Assembly (NCBI RefSeq): GCF_002878395.1
Contig: NC_061122.1
Location: 83,363,439-83,427,438 of the forward strand
Direction: 5' to 3'
From: Capsicum annuum
Taxonomy: Eukaryota; Streptophyta; Magnoliopsida; Solanales; Solanaceae
Length of the DNA: 64,000 nt
The position numbers and the translations under genes were made by a program. Below, in pieces: positions 10,538-21,024 of this stretch; the stretch's first letter is position 1; the number at the start of each line of letters is the position of its first letter. The notes under the pieces were generated by a model that was not told the origin of the DNA, did not search any database, and saw only the letters and a list, made by a program, of their open reading frames with translations.

Positions 10538-12199
10538 CTAGTTTACTGCACGTGTTTCACACGTGTAATTTTTTATTATTTAAAATTAGACGATTTTGTC
10601 TATTGCAAAGGTTTTTAATGAAGTGCAAAAAGTTCAAATCACTTCTTCTCCATGCTTTAATATAACAATGTAAACATAACATATATTTTATTGTATGCAC
10701 ATATATATCTTACCACCAGAAGTTTCAAATGCTTAATGGAACGTCATTTTCGCATTTGTCATGCAATAGTTTTTTTCCTTATTGCGCATTGCACGTTTAT
10801 CCCAAGTTATTAATTTCAAACTTGAATTGCTAATTATACATATTTATTGGTACATAATGTAAACATAACATATATTTTATTGTAAGCACATATATATTTT
10901 ACCACCAGAAGTTTCAAATGCTTAATGGAACGTCATTTTTGCATTTGTCATGCAATACTTTTTTTTCTTATTGTGCATTGCATGTTTATCCAAAGTTATT
11001 ACTATCAAACTTGAATTGTTAATGATACATCTTTAATGGTACATACATTTTTATTAAAAAAAAAATCAAACTCAATACAAAAAAAGTAAAAACTCTTAAT
11101 TTGATGTTAGATATTCGTGTAAATTTGATGCTAATATAGTGATATGTATAATAATCTAATTTAAGGATAAGTTAAATACATATTTAAACATATATCATGA
11201 CCTGAGTTGTTAATTTATGTACTAAATATCACCTATATCATCCAAGATTTCAGCACTACAATTTTATTTTTATCTAAATTACGGAGTAAATAGGCTTCTA
11301 AATACGGTATTTCATTAGTTACTTTTTCATAGAATTGGCTTGTTGCGTGATTTTGAATTTCATGTTTTCATATAGAAAAAGAAGTATAAATATTTCATAT
11401 ACTAAACTCTCGGTAATAAGTACTGCATCTTTATAATTGCAACCCTAAATTATGCTATTTAACGGAAGAAATCCCTACACGACATAAATCATTTCTTTTA
11501 AAAATTTTCAATTAAACAATGCAAATAGTATATAATTATTCAACGATTAAATAATAATAATAATAATATAACATTATTATTATATTTACGTTTTATTGCT
11601 CCCTCCCTCCTCCTCCTTCACGTAGGTAAAATTTTTATGCAAACCAAAAAAAAAAACCTAAATCAAATAAGGACCTTAATTAATTTAAAACCTAAATAAT
11701 GTATAATATTGACTTCTTTTAAAAAATAATCCTAAACCAACTTTGAAAAACAAAAAAAGGTCCTAAAACCAATTTTGGTATTAAAAATAATGAGAGAAAA
11801 GTCCAAAACATATATAAAGTAAACGTGGCATGTACTAACATCTGACAAATTTTTTTTAATAATTAAACGTTACTTGTGTACTCCTATTTTTTAGTAAAAA
11901 GGAAAAATGTGCACTTTTTCAATTTTTCCTCCTCCTCTTGCCATATATTTTAGCACTTCGTAATTATTAATTTTTCTAATAATTCTTACAATATATATTT
12001 ATTGTGACCATATTTTTTGGACTCTTTATTTTTAAAAACTTACCATACATTTTAGGACTTTTTAATTAAAATATTACAAATATAATAATATAATAATTTT
12101 AAAAAAGAGTAAAAAGACAATTTTGTCTATTATGAAGTGTTTTAATGAAGGACAAAAAGTTCAAATAATATTTCTAAAGCCCTTCAAACTTTTAATATA
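10538..12199 (-). mobile_element. Helitron-like element 1
   Basis: Read on the minus strand, the left end finishes in a CACGTG-loop-CACGTG hairpin followed 7 bases later by CTAG and then T, the pattern expected for a Helitron 3' terminus. The right end carries the family's 5' segment, seen on the plus strand as gacaattttgtctatt ... aaaaagttcaaata ... cttttaatata. An extra copy of that 5' segment lies at 10592-10662, only 50 bp from the 3' end, so the unit may be two elements, one reduced to about 125 bp. No Rep/helicase gene is visible, so it is non-autonomous. Confidence 0.55.
10667..11044 (+). repeat. 189-bp tandem duplication
   Basis: Two adjacent copies, 10667-10855 and 10856-11044, both starting aatgtaaacataacatatat and sharing ccaccagaagtttcaaatgc. 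They differ at scattered positions, so the duplication is not recent. Confidence 0.9.
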
Positions 12200-13358
12200 C
12201 TAGCTTAGTGTACATGCTTTGTACGTGTATCTCGCATCGATCAATAAAAATATAACCATAAGAAGAACATATTATTGAAAGGTAGCAATTGAAGTTAAAA
12301 TACATGCTATATGTATTTAAACAATTGAAAAAATAAATTTGATCAAAATTTCAATTATACCACGTAAATTAAGAAAAAACAAATAATTAAAAAATTATAA
12401 ATCTCTAAATAATTTTCTCCCAAATATCGACCCAGACCTGATCCTAAATCCCGACCTAAGACCCAATTTTGAATACCAACCAAGGACCCAAACCAAATCT
12501 CGATTCATACCTGACCTCAAATCTTTACCTAAGACCGAACTCAGGACCTCTAATGCCTACCATGGACTCAAGCCCGAATCCTTACCTGGGAGCCCCATAA
12601 ATCCCTATTTGGGACCTGACCCTGACTCCTGAACCTAGATCTGATCCAATCTCCTAACTCAGGACCCACCATGAGACCCGACACTGAATCTTCACCTGAG
12701 ACCCGATCCTAAAGGGGAATCACAGTAACAATATTTATTTTAGAATCTATAATATACCCATTCCAAATAAAGAATAAATACGATAGAAAAACTAATTATT
12801 TTCACAAGTAAATATCGTACACATTAAATCTAACCACTATAAACATAAATATAAAAAATCAGAGAAATTCTTTTTACAATGACTAAAATAATTTTGGATT
12901 AATTACAAAGAAAACACTATACCTATAATGAAACAATAATTGGTAGAAAGAATCCCAAAAAGAAATCAAAGAAAAATTCCCTTGGATGTATTTTGGTGGA
13001 CGAAGTGTCGTCTGGACGTGTACATTTATAATGAATATGTGTGAATTCAACAGCTAAACCTAGACCAATTATACGACAATAACTATCTCTTGCCATATAT
13101 TTTAGAACTCCTAATTTAGAAAAAAACTCTTACCATATATTTTAAAGTCATGATCCCATATATTTAAAAATCCTAATTTAGAAAAAAGACTTACCATATA
13201 TATTAAAGTCATGATTCAATATACTTTAGGATTCAATATTATAAAGATATTGAATAATAATTAAAAAGGTGAAAAGACTATTTTGTCTATTGCAAATTGT
13301 TTTAATAAAGGGAAAAAGTTCAAATAACATTTCTAAACATCTTCACACTTTTAATATA
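12200..13358 (-). mobile_element. Helitron-like element 2
   Basis: Bounded on the left by CTAG (12200-12203) with a degenerate hairpin next to it, and on the right by the same 5' terminal segment as its neighbours (gactattttgtctatt at 13276, cttcacacttttaatata ending at 13357). It abuts element 1 and element 3 directly. It contains the acc/gac-rich minisatellite below and repeated ccatatattttag blocks (13093-13240), and no recognisable gene. Confidence 0.55.
12422..12712 (+). repeat. Degenerate ~22-bp minisatellite (gacctgagacccgatcct)
   Basis: Around 13 diverged units of the form acccgacctNagacccgatcc make a CT/AC-rich block in AT-rich surroundings. Unit length varies between about 18 and 26 bp. 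It lies wholly inside Helitron-like element 2. Confidence 0.7.
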
Positions 13359-14109
13359 CTAATTTAGGATATGTGCGTTGCATGTGTCTCTCACATTAAT
13401 ATTCTTAACTCGAATATATAAAGGTTTTAAAATTCAAACTTTAATAATATTGTAAGTTTACACAATTCTTTTGATGGTTAGTGGTTACATTATCAGTTAA
13501 TGATACAAAAAGATTCTTTCTATTTTGAAGGAGGGATGAAGTTTGTACTTGCAATAAATTGCAACAAATTTGTCTAATAAAGATAATTTGACCATATCAC
13601 CTTTTGAATATAATTAACATATTTCTTTAAAAAATGCATTCGAGAATGAATTAATATTTAATATCAAGGATAAAATGAGAAAAAATTGACAAATCATCCA
13701 TTGATTTTGCACACTAAACAAATATTGTTGGATATCTATTTTAATATAGTAAATAAATATTATTGAAAGTGGGGAGCAAAACTTTACATATGTGTCATAA
13801 CTCATTTAAAGAGTATCCTACAAATAAAGAAATCAAGAGCAAGTCAGTCAACTAATATTATTTCCCTAACTCAGTTAATTCCTACACCACCTGGGAGTGT
13901 ACATTGAAAACTTCAGTGAATTACAAAGTCTTCATATTTTTGGCAAAAGTCATTTGATATGATTTCTTCGATTCCTCTTTGATTATACATTTGAACTTTT
14001 CCTACAAAAGAACTCAAGGTAAATTATGCATGTGCAATGTAAAATTGTCACTTATGTAATGCACCATTTGATCATGAGACCCATAACTAATGTGAGTGCA
14101 AGCATTGCA

Positions 14110-14136
14110 CACATGGTGCTGGGTGCAGCACCACAA
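14110..14136. repeat. Short hairpin ggtgctg-ggtg-cagcacc
   Basis: A seven-base perfect stem with a four-base loop inside Helitron-like element 3. It is not at an element end, and its meaning is unknown. Confidence 0.5.
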
Positions 14137-14654
14137 TACATGAATTATTCAGATTGTTGTATAACCATATACCAACATTCATAACTCTAGGTACCTTTAG
14201 CTCAAAACAAGAGAAATGGTGCTAATTACAAAAACTTTAATTACGCACCTCAATATATTGCCAACTAAGTACTCGATAAGTAAGTTGATTGTTGAACTTA
14301 ATTTTCTTAAAAGTATAATCTGTTTTTATAAACATCACTTGATAAAGATAGGTGCCAAAGCAATAATAATACTCATTAAGGAAAACCTAATCACTCACTT
14401 CAAAAAAGGTGCCAACCAAATAAGGAAGTTGCTTATTGAGTTGAATTTGGTCGTGGTTGTCCTTTATCTCTTCCTTGATAGAATTCAACTCTAGCTTCCT
14501 CCTTATAATTCATCATTCAAGTTAGTTAGCCAATCTCCTAAGTAAAGTTCAAAAATTGAGACAAAAAAACACAATAAAAGCATCCAACAAACACAAAATA
14601 ACATGAGTAGGGAAAACAAAGAGAAGTCGGAACCTTTATGATTCAATTTCGTTG

Positions 14655-14760
14655 TCAAGAAGGCGTGAATCCCTAGTAATATCCTTAATGACATAATATT
14701 TCAGAGTTTCTATTATCTCATCGACGGAGAATTCAAGAAAAAATTGAAATGAGGGAGTCG
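14655..14760 (-). pseudogene. Unrecognised exon-like fragment
   Basis: The minus strand carries an open, codon-like stretch reading EFSVDEIIETLKYYVIKDIT and then RDSRLLDNEIES before a stop. The composition is more protein-like than its surroundings. I do not recognise the family. It is downstream of the CDC48 fragment on the same strand and could be another captured exon, or chance. Confidence 0.25.
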
Positions 14761-15129
14761 ATCTGCTTAAGCTTAAACAATAAAAAACTATGTATTCTCT
14801 TCTTTCCATTGTCGATATTTGTCAACTTCTTCTTCAATAAAATAATGCTACACGTCTGCACTGTCACAACCTCTCCATCCCAAATTATAGAAACACTAAG
14901 ATCATATCCCTTAAATCTTCAAAAAAAAATAAAATAACTCAATTCACAAAATTTATCAAGAAATAGAAAAAAAAACTATTAACAATACCTCAAAAGCTAA
15001 CCTAAGCAACCAAAAGAATCAATTACAAAAAGTAATATTCACTATAAATCTTTGTTCAATCAATATTATCCATATCAAAACCCTAAAAACTCAAGATTTA
15101 GCACATAAAACTACAAGTACACACATACG

Positions 15130-15233
15130 GTAGATAAAGAAAGGTTCTCCATAGTGGCTGAATGTAGTGCGAGAATGGAGTTATCATTGTTGGCCGCCTC
15201 ATCAACTATGAGCCGGTTAAGATATGTCTTCCT
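15130..15233 (-). pseudogene. CDC48: CDC48/p97 N-domain exon fragment
   Basis: The minus strand reads RKTYLNRLIVDEAANNDNS followed by ILALHSATMENLSL. This parallels the start of plant CDC48 (RKKSPNRLVVDEAINDDNS, then VVSLHPATMEKLQL), the AAA ATPase that segregates ubiquitinated proteins. Only about 34 codons of the N domain are present. The reading is preceded by an intron-like tract ending in ttctatag at 15234 and followed by a GT (gtatgtg), so it looks like a captured exon. The remainder of CDC48, including both ATPase domains, is absent nearby. It lies in Helitron-like element 3 in the same orientation, which suggests gene-fragment capture. It cannot encode a functional ATPase. Confidence 0.7.
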
Positions 15234-15587
15234 ATAGAATCACCAGAAAAAGAAAAACAGAGTAAATAACAACTCAATGATCTCCATCACAGAAATATTA
15301 TGCCAAATCAAAGCCAAGAAATCATCTTTCAGTTTAGAAAAGCTTATTCCAATCACTTGGAATAGTGTTCAACAAGTTGGGTTCTAATAAAATAGTCTCC
15401 TTGACCAAACACTTTACACATATTATGAAAGACATCTAGCATATATTTATAATAATTTGTGTACTCAATAATTACTCCTTTGCTTGTTGGATAAACTCTT
15501 CAGACAAACAGAACAAGAACTATTTTCACTATTGAGACTACATATAGTACTTATTTGGAAACACCAAGTACTGTAATGGCACAACTT

Positions 15588-15812
15588 CTCTTTTTTTAAA
15601 TAATCTGATGTTAGGGCTAGCCTTTGCACACGTCAACTAACTCCTTAAGATACCTGCCACCTTCCACCAACAACAGATACCAGGTAATTCTATCTACTAT
15701 GGATAGAACATATGCGAAGAAATCACCTAGTGTTTTTTTCTTTGCTGAGAATTGAAGCTAAGAGCTCATGGTCTTAACCCACATCATCAACCACTAGGCC
15801 ACCCCTTCCTTT
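15588..15812 (-). mobile_element. tRNA-derived SINE, SolS/TS type
   Basis: On the minus strand it starts ggggtggcctagtgg, whose TGGCCTAGTGG fits the RNA polymerase III A-box consensus exactly. agcttcaattct follows at the B-box position with one mismatch. The body (acctggtatctgttgttgg, then gtggcaggtatctt) matches a SINE body that is very common in Solanaceae. It ends in an A-rich tail (plus-strand tttttttaaa near 15590). I could not define a convincing target duplication. Confidence 0.65.
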
Positions 15813-17085
15813 ATATTTTGGCTCAAGAATGTCCTTGTCGTTACGTTTTTGTCTCAAAAATGTCCTCCAAGTAGCAAACTAATTCAAAACTATCCTTTGT
15901 ACTGATGATTGCTCCAAAAACAATGTAAAATAGATCAATTTTTCCCTTGAAATATTTAGAAATAAAAGATACGGTCATATACCTAATGTGTAAAGAACTA
16001 GAAGGAATAAAATTATATGTCATTGATCTTTATTTGTTAAAATGGCTACTTCTTTTAATATGTTTTTATACGTTTCATAGTCCACTCCCCCCCCCCCTCT
16101 CAACAAAAAGAACAAGGGCAAAATTGGCTCATTTCCTTATTTTGGGCCAGCCGTTAGTAGGAACAATATGTTATTATCGGGTACACAAAATTTATATTTC
16201 GGCACAATAACTTCAATACAAGTTCAACTATAAAACAATAACACTTATTAAGTTATGCAACGGCTTCAACACAAGATCAAAATGACTTTTCAAAGAAGTG
16301 TATTTTCAGAATTTTACAAAAAACTTAGACTCGATGTTACAGAATTTTCCTCCAAGGATAAAATGGCCTAACAATCTGACTGTACTGGCCGAAAAGGTGT
16401 ATCCTTTATGTAGTTGTTTATGCACTTTAAAAACTATATTGTTCAAATAAATTTTGAACAAAAAGATAGATCTCATTGATCATTTTCCAAATCCAAATTC
16501 GAGCCAAGCGACCAACGAAGACGACGGTGCGAGGTACCTCTTGGTTCTTGCCTCACTTATCATGTGGAGTAAGTGTTCCTTAATATAAATATTTGAAAGT
16601 TTCCTTCTCCCACCAATGTGGGAGAATTAGTAGACTTTCCATTTTTAGGTGTTATCTTAACTTTTTTCTTCCATTTTCCATTCACACTTTAATCTTGAAC
16701 CCAACACAATATTTTTAAACTATTTGACTAGTTACATAACATTTTAAGCCAAAAAAATAACAGCAGGTGAATTTGACCTATTTTAATTAGTTTTCGAGGA
16801 CATTTTTTTGCACTTTTCCCTTTTCGTAATGATGATGCATATATTGTGTATAACATATTTCTATCTTTTGAACAAAAAAAAAGAAATTATGAGTGCATAA
16901 TAATGGCAGAGAAGTACTTTGAGAACATATATAATAAATCTTCATCTACTAGCAAGTCGATAATTCAGTGAAAGCATTAGGGATGTACGTTCTAAAAATC
17001 TTATCGTTTTATGTTTGAAACGATAAGAGATCACACATTTATAGAACTAAAGTTCAAATTAAGCAATCTAAGAATGAAATCATGC
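15813..17085. other. Non-coding interior of Helitron-like element 3
   Basis: AT-rich DNA with a C-run (about 16087-16098) and a ccaccaatgtggga inverted motif near 16611. No gene is supported. The open frames are short and show no domain. Confidence 0.5.
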
Positions 17086-17086
17086 A

Positions 17087-17180
17087 TACGTTGGTAAGAG
17101 TCATCCAGGCATGAGACAGTTTTCACATATAGTTCCATTTGTAGTTAACACAATACCGCATGTAAAACAAAACATCTTCC
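17087..17180 (-). pseudogene. Exon-like zinc-ribbon fragment
   Basis: The minus strand shows a pyrimidine-rich stretch ending in ttttatgtag, then a frame GKMFCFTCGIVLTTNGTICE followed by NCLMPG and a stop, then a GT donor-like gtatgc. Two CXXC pairs (CFTC and CENC) give a zinc-ribbon pattern. The splice-like borders and the Cys pairs suggest an exon of a host gene carried by Helitron-like element 3. I do not recognise the parent gene. Confidence 0.35.
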
Positions 17181-17940
17181 CTACATAAAACAAAACCAGA
17201 TGAAATTTAGTAAAAGCTCAAAAGGAGAAGCAGAACAAGATAGTAACTACAACAAAACAATATGATAATTGAGACATCAAATCTATATGATCATATCTAA
17301 TCTTCAATATGATCAAATCTAACTTGTACACAAAAATTCTTCAAAATTTGAACAGAAATCCATCTACTGCCAGTATTAAGCAAAACAAAGCATTAGAAAC
17401 CCATCAAATCCTAATACCAACCAACATACAAAATAATACAAAGCATATAACACAATTGCATAGAAGAAACACCCTCAACCTTCTTTTTAATCTAAAGGAC
17501 TCCTAATAACAAAAATAAGATCTTTTTGGATATCACATGTTACGTTACATATTACACAAACAAAGTCACAACTCTCGAATAGAGTTACCAAATTATTAAT
17601 TTTTAAAATATATTTTCCTTTTCCAATAATATATTTTAGGGCTCCTTTTTAATGTACACAAGGAAAAAGAAAACCTACTAACATTAGTGTTCCTTATATT
17701 TTCCAATTATATATTTTAGGACTCCTTTTTAATGTGCATAAGGAAAAAGAAAACCTATTAACATTAGTTTTTCTTATATTTTATTCCTATCATATATATA
17801 TTAGGATTCTTTAAACTTTAATAATTAAATAATAATTAGGGAAAAGGGGTGAAAAGACAATTTTGTCTATTGCAGAGACTTTTAATGAAGGGCATAAAGT
17901 TCGAATCACATTTCTAAGGACCTTCACACTTTTAATATAT

Positions 17941-18026
17941 TATAGATAGATATAGATATAGATTATAGAATAGATATAGATTATAGATTATAGATTATAG
18001 ATTATAGATATAGGTAAATCAAAAAT

Positions 18027-18058
<32 letters not shown>

Positions 18059-18062
18059 AATC
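17941..18062. repeat. GATA/AT simple repeats
   Basis: Runs of tagatatagat and attatagatt from 17941, then an (at)n block at 18028-18055. The start coincides with the 5' end of Helitron-like element 3. Confidence 0.9.
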
Positions 18063-18387
18063 TTAACTATGTTAGTAAAATTTTCGACTTTGCCACTTCA
18101 TGTAAGGATAAAAAAATATTTTCCAACATTACAAATTTATGGAAGATGGGAATTTTTAGTGGGTTATGTACATATTATGCAGAAGATGATCCCTAAACAT
18201 CAAAAAGGTATGTATTTATTTTCAACGTACTGAAAGTTATGTGATGGCCATGGTACGTGGTGTATTCAACTAAATAAAGAGAATAGTATCTGTGCACCGA
18301 TAGTGTATAAGATTTTAACTATCATATTAAAATTACCCATAACAACAAAAATGTAGTCCTCTATAATAAGCCTAATTGATTTGATAT
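18063..18387. other. AT-rich DNA, nothing recognised
   Basis: No gene, repeat boundary or RNA signal that I can support. Confidence 0.4.
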
Positions 18388-18802
18388 ATCCCCTTGGTTT
18401 TAAAATAAGTGTTATTTTTATTTTTTTTATTTTATTTTAAGATAAATGGGGTTTCACAAAATCAAGAAGATGTTGACTATATTCTTCTAATTATAGCTTA
18501 ATTAGATAAAGAAATTTTACGTGACCCAAAAACTGCTTGCTCGTTTCAATTTAGTTGGCTCTTGTTGACTTGATAACCCTCTTCTTCAGAATATATTTAC
18601 ATTAGGTTTATTTTATCAAATTAGCTCTATTGATTATGCTTTGAAAATGTAAACTTGAGCATATACACTTTGTTTAGTTCTTTAATGATAAGAGTAGTAT
18701 TGAAAGAACATAATAAAATCCTCTTGATTTCATAAAAGGAACAACTAAATTGAAATAAATATATTTAGAAAGAGTGTCAACTATTTTGAAAGAGAGGGAG
18801 TG
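18388..18802. mobile_element. Possible Stowaway-like MITE
   Basis: The left end tccccttggttttaaaataa and the right end (reverse complement actccctctctttcaaaata) resemble the CTCCCTCC-type terminal inverted repeat of Stowaway elements, but with several mismatches. The expected TA duplication is not clear on the right. This is a weak call. Confidence 0.3.
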
Positions 18803-19256
18803 TGCACAACAAAATTTTATTGAATTTAAATCTATAAAAAATTGGATGATATTAGATTTGAGATATATTGGTCAAAATAAATATTACAGATTAATATAAT
18901 TGAATTAATTACTTAAGCGCAATAATCCAAAATTAATTAAAGTCCAAATATTATTAGGCTAGTCCATTAATTTGAGCTACAAAATGAGCCAATTTTGATA
19001 GGCTCAAGATGTCATTTATTCTAAAGATTCAATTTGTGCCACGTGTCAAATGACGAGGCATGCTAAGTCAAATAGAATAACCAACAGGATCAGGTCATGT
19101 ATCAAAATGATGTAGTATGCCCAACCAAATCTAGGACCAACAAAAATGTGCCATGTATACAAATGACATATTTCGGCAAATTAGATGTCGTCATGTCACT
19201 TCCATATGATTGGCCGAAAAGAGTTTGTATTTAACATTACTTTTTTCTTTCCACAA

Positions 19257-19266
19257 CTATAAATAG
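19257..19266 (+). promoter_or_regulatory. TATA box of the LTR-like region
   Basis: CTATAAATAG followed by ggggtttcat is a textbook plant TATA box. It lies about 210 bases after the CCACGTGTCA motif and just ahead of the tandem repeat. Confidence 0.6.
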
Positions 19267-19374
19267 GGGTTTCATAGTTAAGTTGAGGAATCAAGAATTC
19301 TAACAAGAAGTAAGAGAGAACTCATAGATCAAACGCTGTAGATTTCTCTACAAGCTACAATTTCAAGAATTCAA

Positions 19375-19620
19375 GCACTCAAATTCAAATACAACTCAAG
19401 ATCAAGATGAGATTCAAGATCAAATTCAAAATATCATGGACTCAAGTGCAAGTCAAGATCAAGACCACCATAAATCAAGATCAAGATCAAAAGCCTTTAG
19501 ATTCAAGTACAAGTCAAGATCAAAATTACCTAATTAAAGATCAAATTCAAAAGTCCTTGGATTAAAATACAAGTCAAGATCAAGTTTATCCAAATTCAAG
19601 ATTAAGCTCAAAGGCCCTAT
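19375..19620 (+). repeat. ~60-bp tandem repeat (aagtcaagatcaag)
   Basis: About four units of roughly 60 bp, each with caagtcaagatcaag followed by agatcaaNNtcaaaNgcc. It lies downstream of the TATA box within the putative LTR. Confidence 0.8.
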
Positions 19621-19761
19621 AATTCCAACCTTGATTTTGCTTTTTTGTTTAATTGAAAAATATTCTTCTTCATATTGTATAATTATTAATAACATTAGTT
19701 TATTTAAAATTTGCTAAAATAATGGATCATTTAACTAAACATATAACAATATAGAATTAAC

Positions 19762-20058
19762 TTATTCATATAGTGTAGGAGTGCTTTGGTTGCAGTTGTG
19801 CTGGTAGTCGGGTGAGGTTTGTGCACACGTGATAGTGTAGAGTACTAAGTAGTGGGTGTTTTCTTTTTTGTTATTCCATCTTATGGCATATTTTATTACA
19901 ACTGTGTTAATTGTCTTTTGTTCTGAGCTAGGGTCTATCGGAAAAAACCTCTCTACCTCTTCGGAGGTAGTGGTATGGATTGCATACATCTTACCCTCCC
20001 TAGACTCCACTAGGTAGGAATAACTGGATATGATATTGTTTTTGTTGTTGTTGAACAC
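19762..20058 (+). mobile_element. RTE LINE 3' tail (TS-SINE-like), truncated
   Basis: The 3' part contains tctatcggaaaaaacctctc, then ctacctcttcggaggtagtgg, then ttgttgttgttg. This tail is shared by Solanaceae RTE LINEs and TS SINEs. The same tail occurs at 29400-29534 behind recognisable RTE coding sequence. The upstream part here has no tRNA-like A or B box, so a 5'-truncated LINE is more likely than a SINE. Confidence 0.65.
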
Positions 20059-20480
20059 GTAGATTATACGTAAATTTATAAAAGATTATAAAAATGAAAA
20101 TATGAGAAGAATAATGGATCAGAATGAAGAATGCAAAATTACAAATAAGAATTCATGGATAATTTGTCCTTGTAAAGTAAATTAGATATACAAACATGGC
20201 CAAACCTCATCAACAAGTTCAACTTTCAATTATTTTATTTAAATCTATTTCCTACATGGAAAAGGTAAAGTGCCTGAATTTATATTTGAAAAGAAGAATT
20301 AGAGGATTCATGGATCATAACACTCACATATTTAAAATCAAATAAAATGACTATTGCGAGATTTTCACGTCTCAATTATTATTTTCTCGACTCGAATTTT
20401 ATTATCAAACAATTTTGACTCACCGACTGGAATAATATCTACCTCTCATCTCTTCTTTTTAAAGTCAAAAAATATCAAAA
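20059..20480. other. Leader-like DNA before the gag remnant
   Basis: About 420 bp with no gene of its own. It probably belongs to the untranslated leader of element G. Confidence 0.35.
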
Positions 20481-21020
20481 TAACTCAAAATGAAGATCAA
20501 CTCTAAATACAACGCTACTGGGGCTGCTCACTCCAAAAGTGAATTGAAAGTGTCCATGGAGATTATTGGTCAAATAAAAAGTAATATGGATCAACCTAAT
20601 CTTCAACAAGAATACCATTGAATGTCCAAATATCTCTTTATTTGAGAAGGTGATGTATTAAACGGTGAATGTGCTTCAATATCCACTCAAATTATTTCCT
20701 AGTCCAAGCTATATTCAGATAGAGATTCACGTCATCCTTCTTCCTTTATGATGATAGTACAAGCAATAATAGGTGACACTTCTACTATAGAATAACAACT
20801 TACAAGTTTGACTGAAGTAACTGATGGCATGACGAAATACATGCAAGAACAAAATGCTAACTTTTCAAGCTGACAAAAACATGGATAGCATAAATGAGAG
20901 AGAATCTAGTCAAATATTTATGAAGCCTCCTGAAATTCAAGAGAAAGGAGAGTCTTTGATATAGCAAACAATGATGATAAAAAAATTAATGTATCCGTTG
21001 GGGGCATTCTGGATATTTCC
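20481..21020 (+). pseudogene. Ty3 gag N-terminal remnant (element G)
   Basis: Pieces in shifting frames read AIIGDTSTIE, LTSLTEVTDGMTKYMQEQNA, then MKPPEIQEKGESLI and near the end INVSVGGI. This resembles the N-terminal gag region of a Solanaceae Ty3 family, in which a predicted coiled coil (LTKYMQEQNAxIxxL) precedes the capsid. At least five stops or shifts are present. The fragment ends where element C's LTR homology starts, so C or a later rearrangement cut it. Confidence 0.45.
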
Positions 21021-21024
21021 CCTT

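Larger units (their letters stand above)
13359..17946 (-). mobile_element. Helitron-like element 3 with captured sequence
   Basis: On the minus strand the element starts TCTATAATATATTAAAAG at 17946, a classic Helitron-like 5' end. It ends at 13359 next to a degenerate copy of the family hairpin (acatgcaacgcacat) and a TTAG end, a one-base departure from CTAG. It shares the 5' segment (agacaattttgtctattgc, 17850) with elements 1 and 2. Its 4.6 kb interior holds a CDC48 exon fragment, a possible zinc-ribbon exon and a SINE. No Rep/helicase was found, so movement would have needed proteins from elsewhere. Confidence 0.55.
18840..19750 (+). repeat. LTR-like promoter region of a Ty3 element (G)
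   Basis: The region has an LTR-like layout: an upstream AT-rich U3 with a CCACGTGTCA motif (19039-19048), a strong TATA box, then a transcribed-looking tandem repeat. A gag remnant follows at 20480, which supports a left LTR with internal DNA to its right. No second copy lies in the window, so the ends are estimated. Confidence 0.45.

Noticed and set aside
10551..10568. CACGTG G-box promoter
   Set aside because: Paired CACGTG words lie at the hairpin of a Helitron-like 3' end, and no gene follows.
16595..16640. ccaccaatgtggga motif as a terminal inverted repeat
   Set aside because: A single short inverted word; no matching end or duplication was found.
19762..20058. Minus-strand 98-codon frame
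   Set aside because: Covers the RTE tail in antisense.
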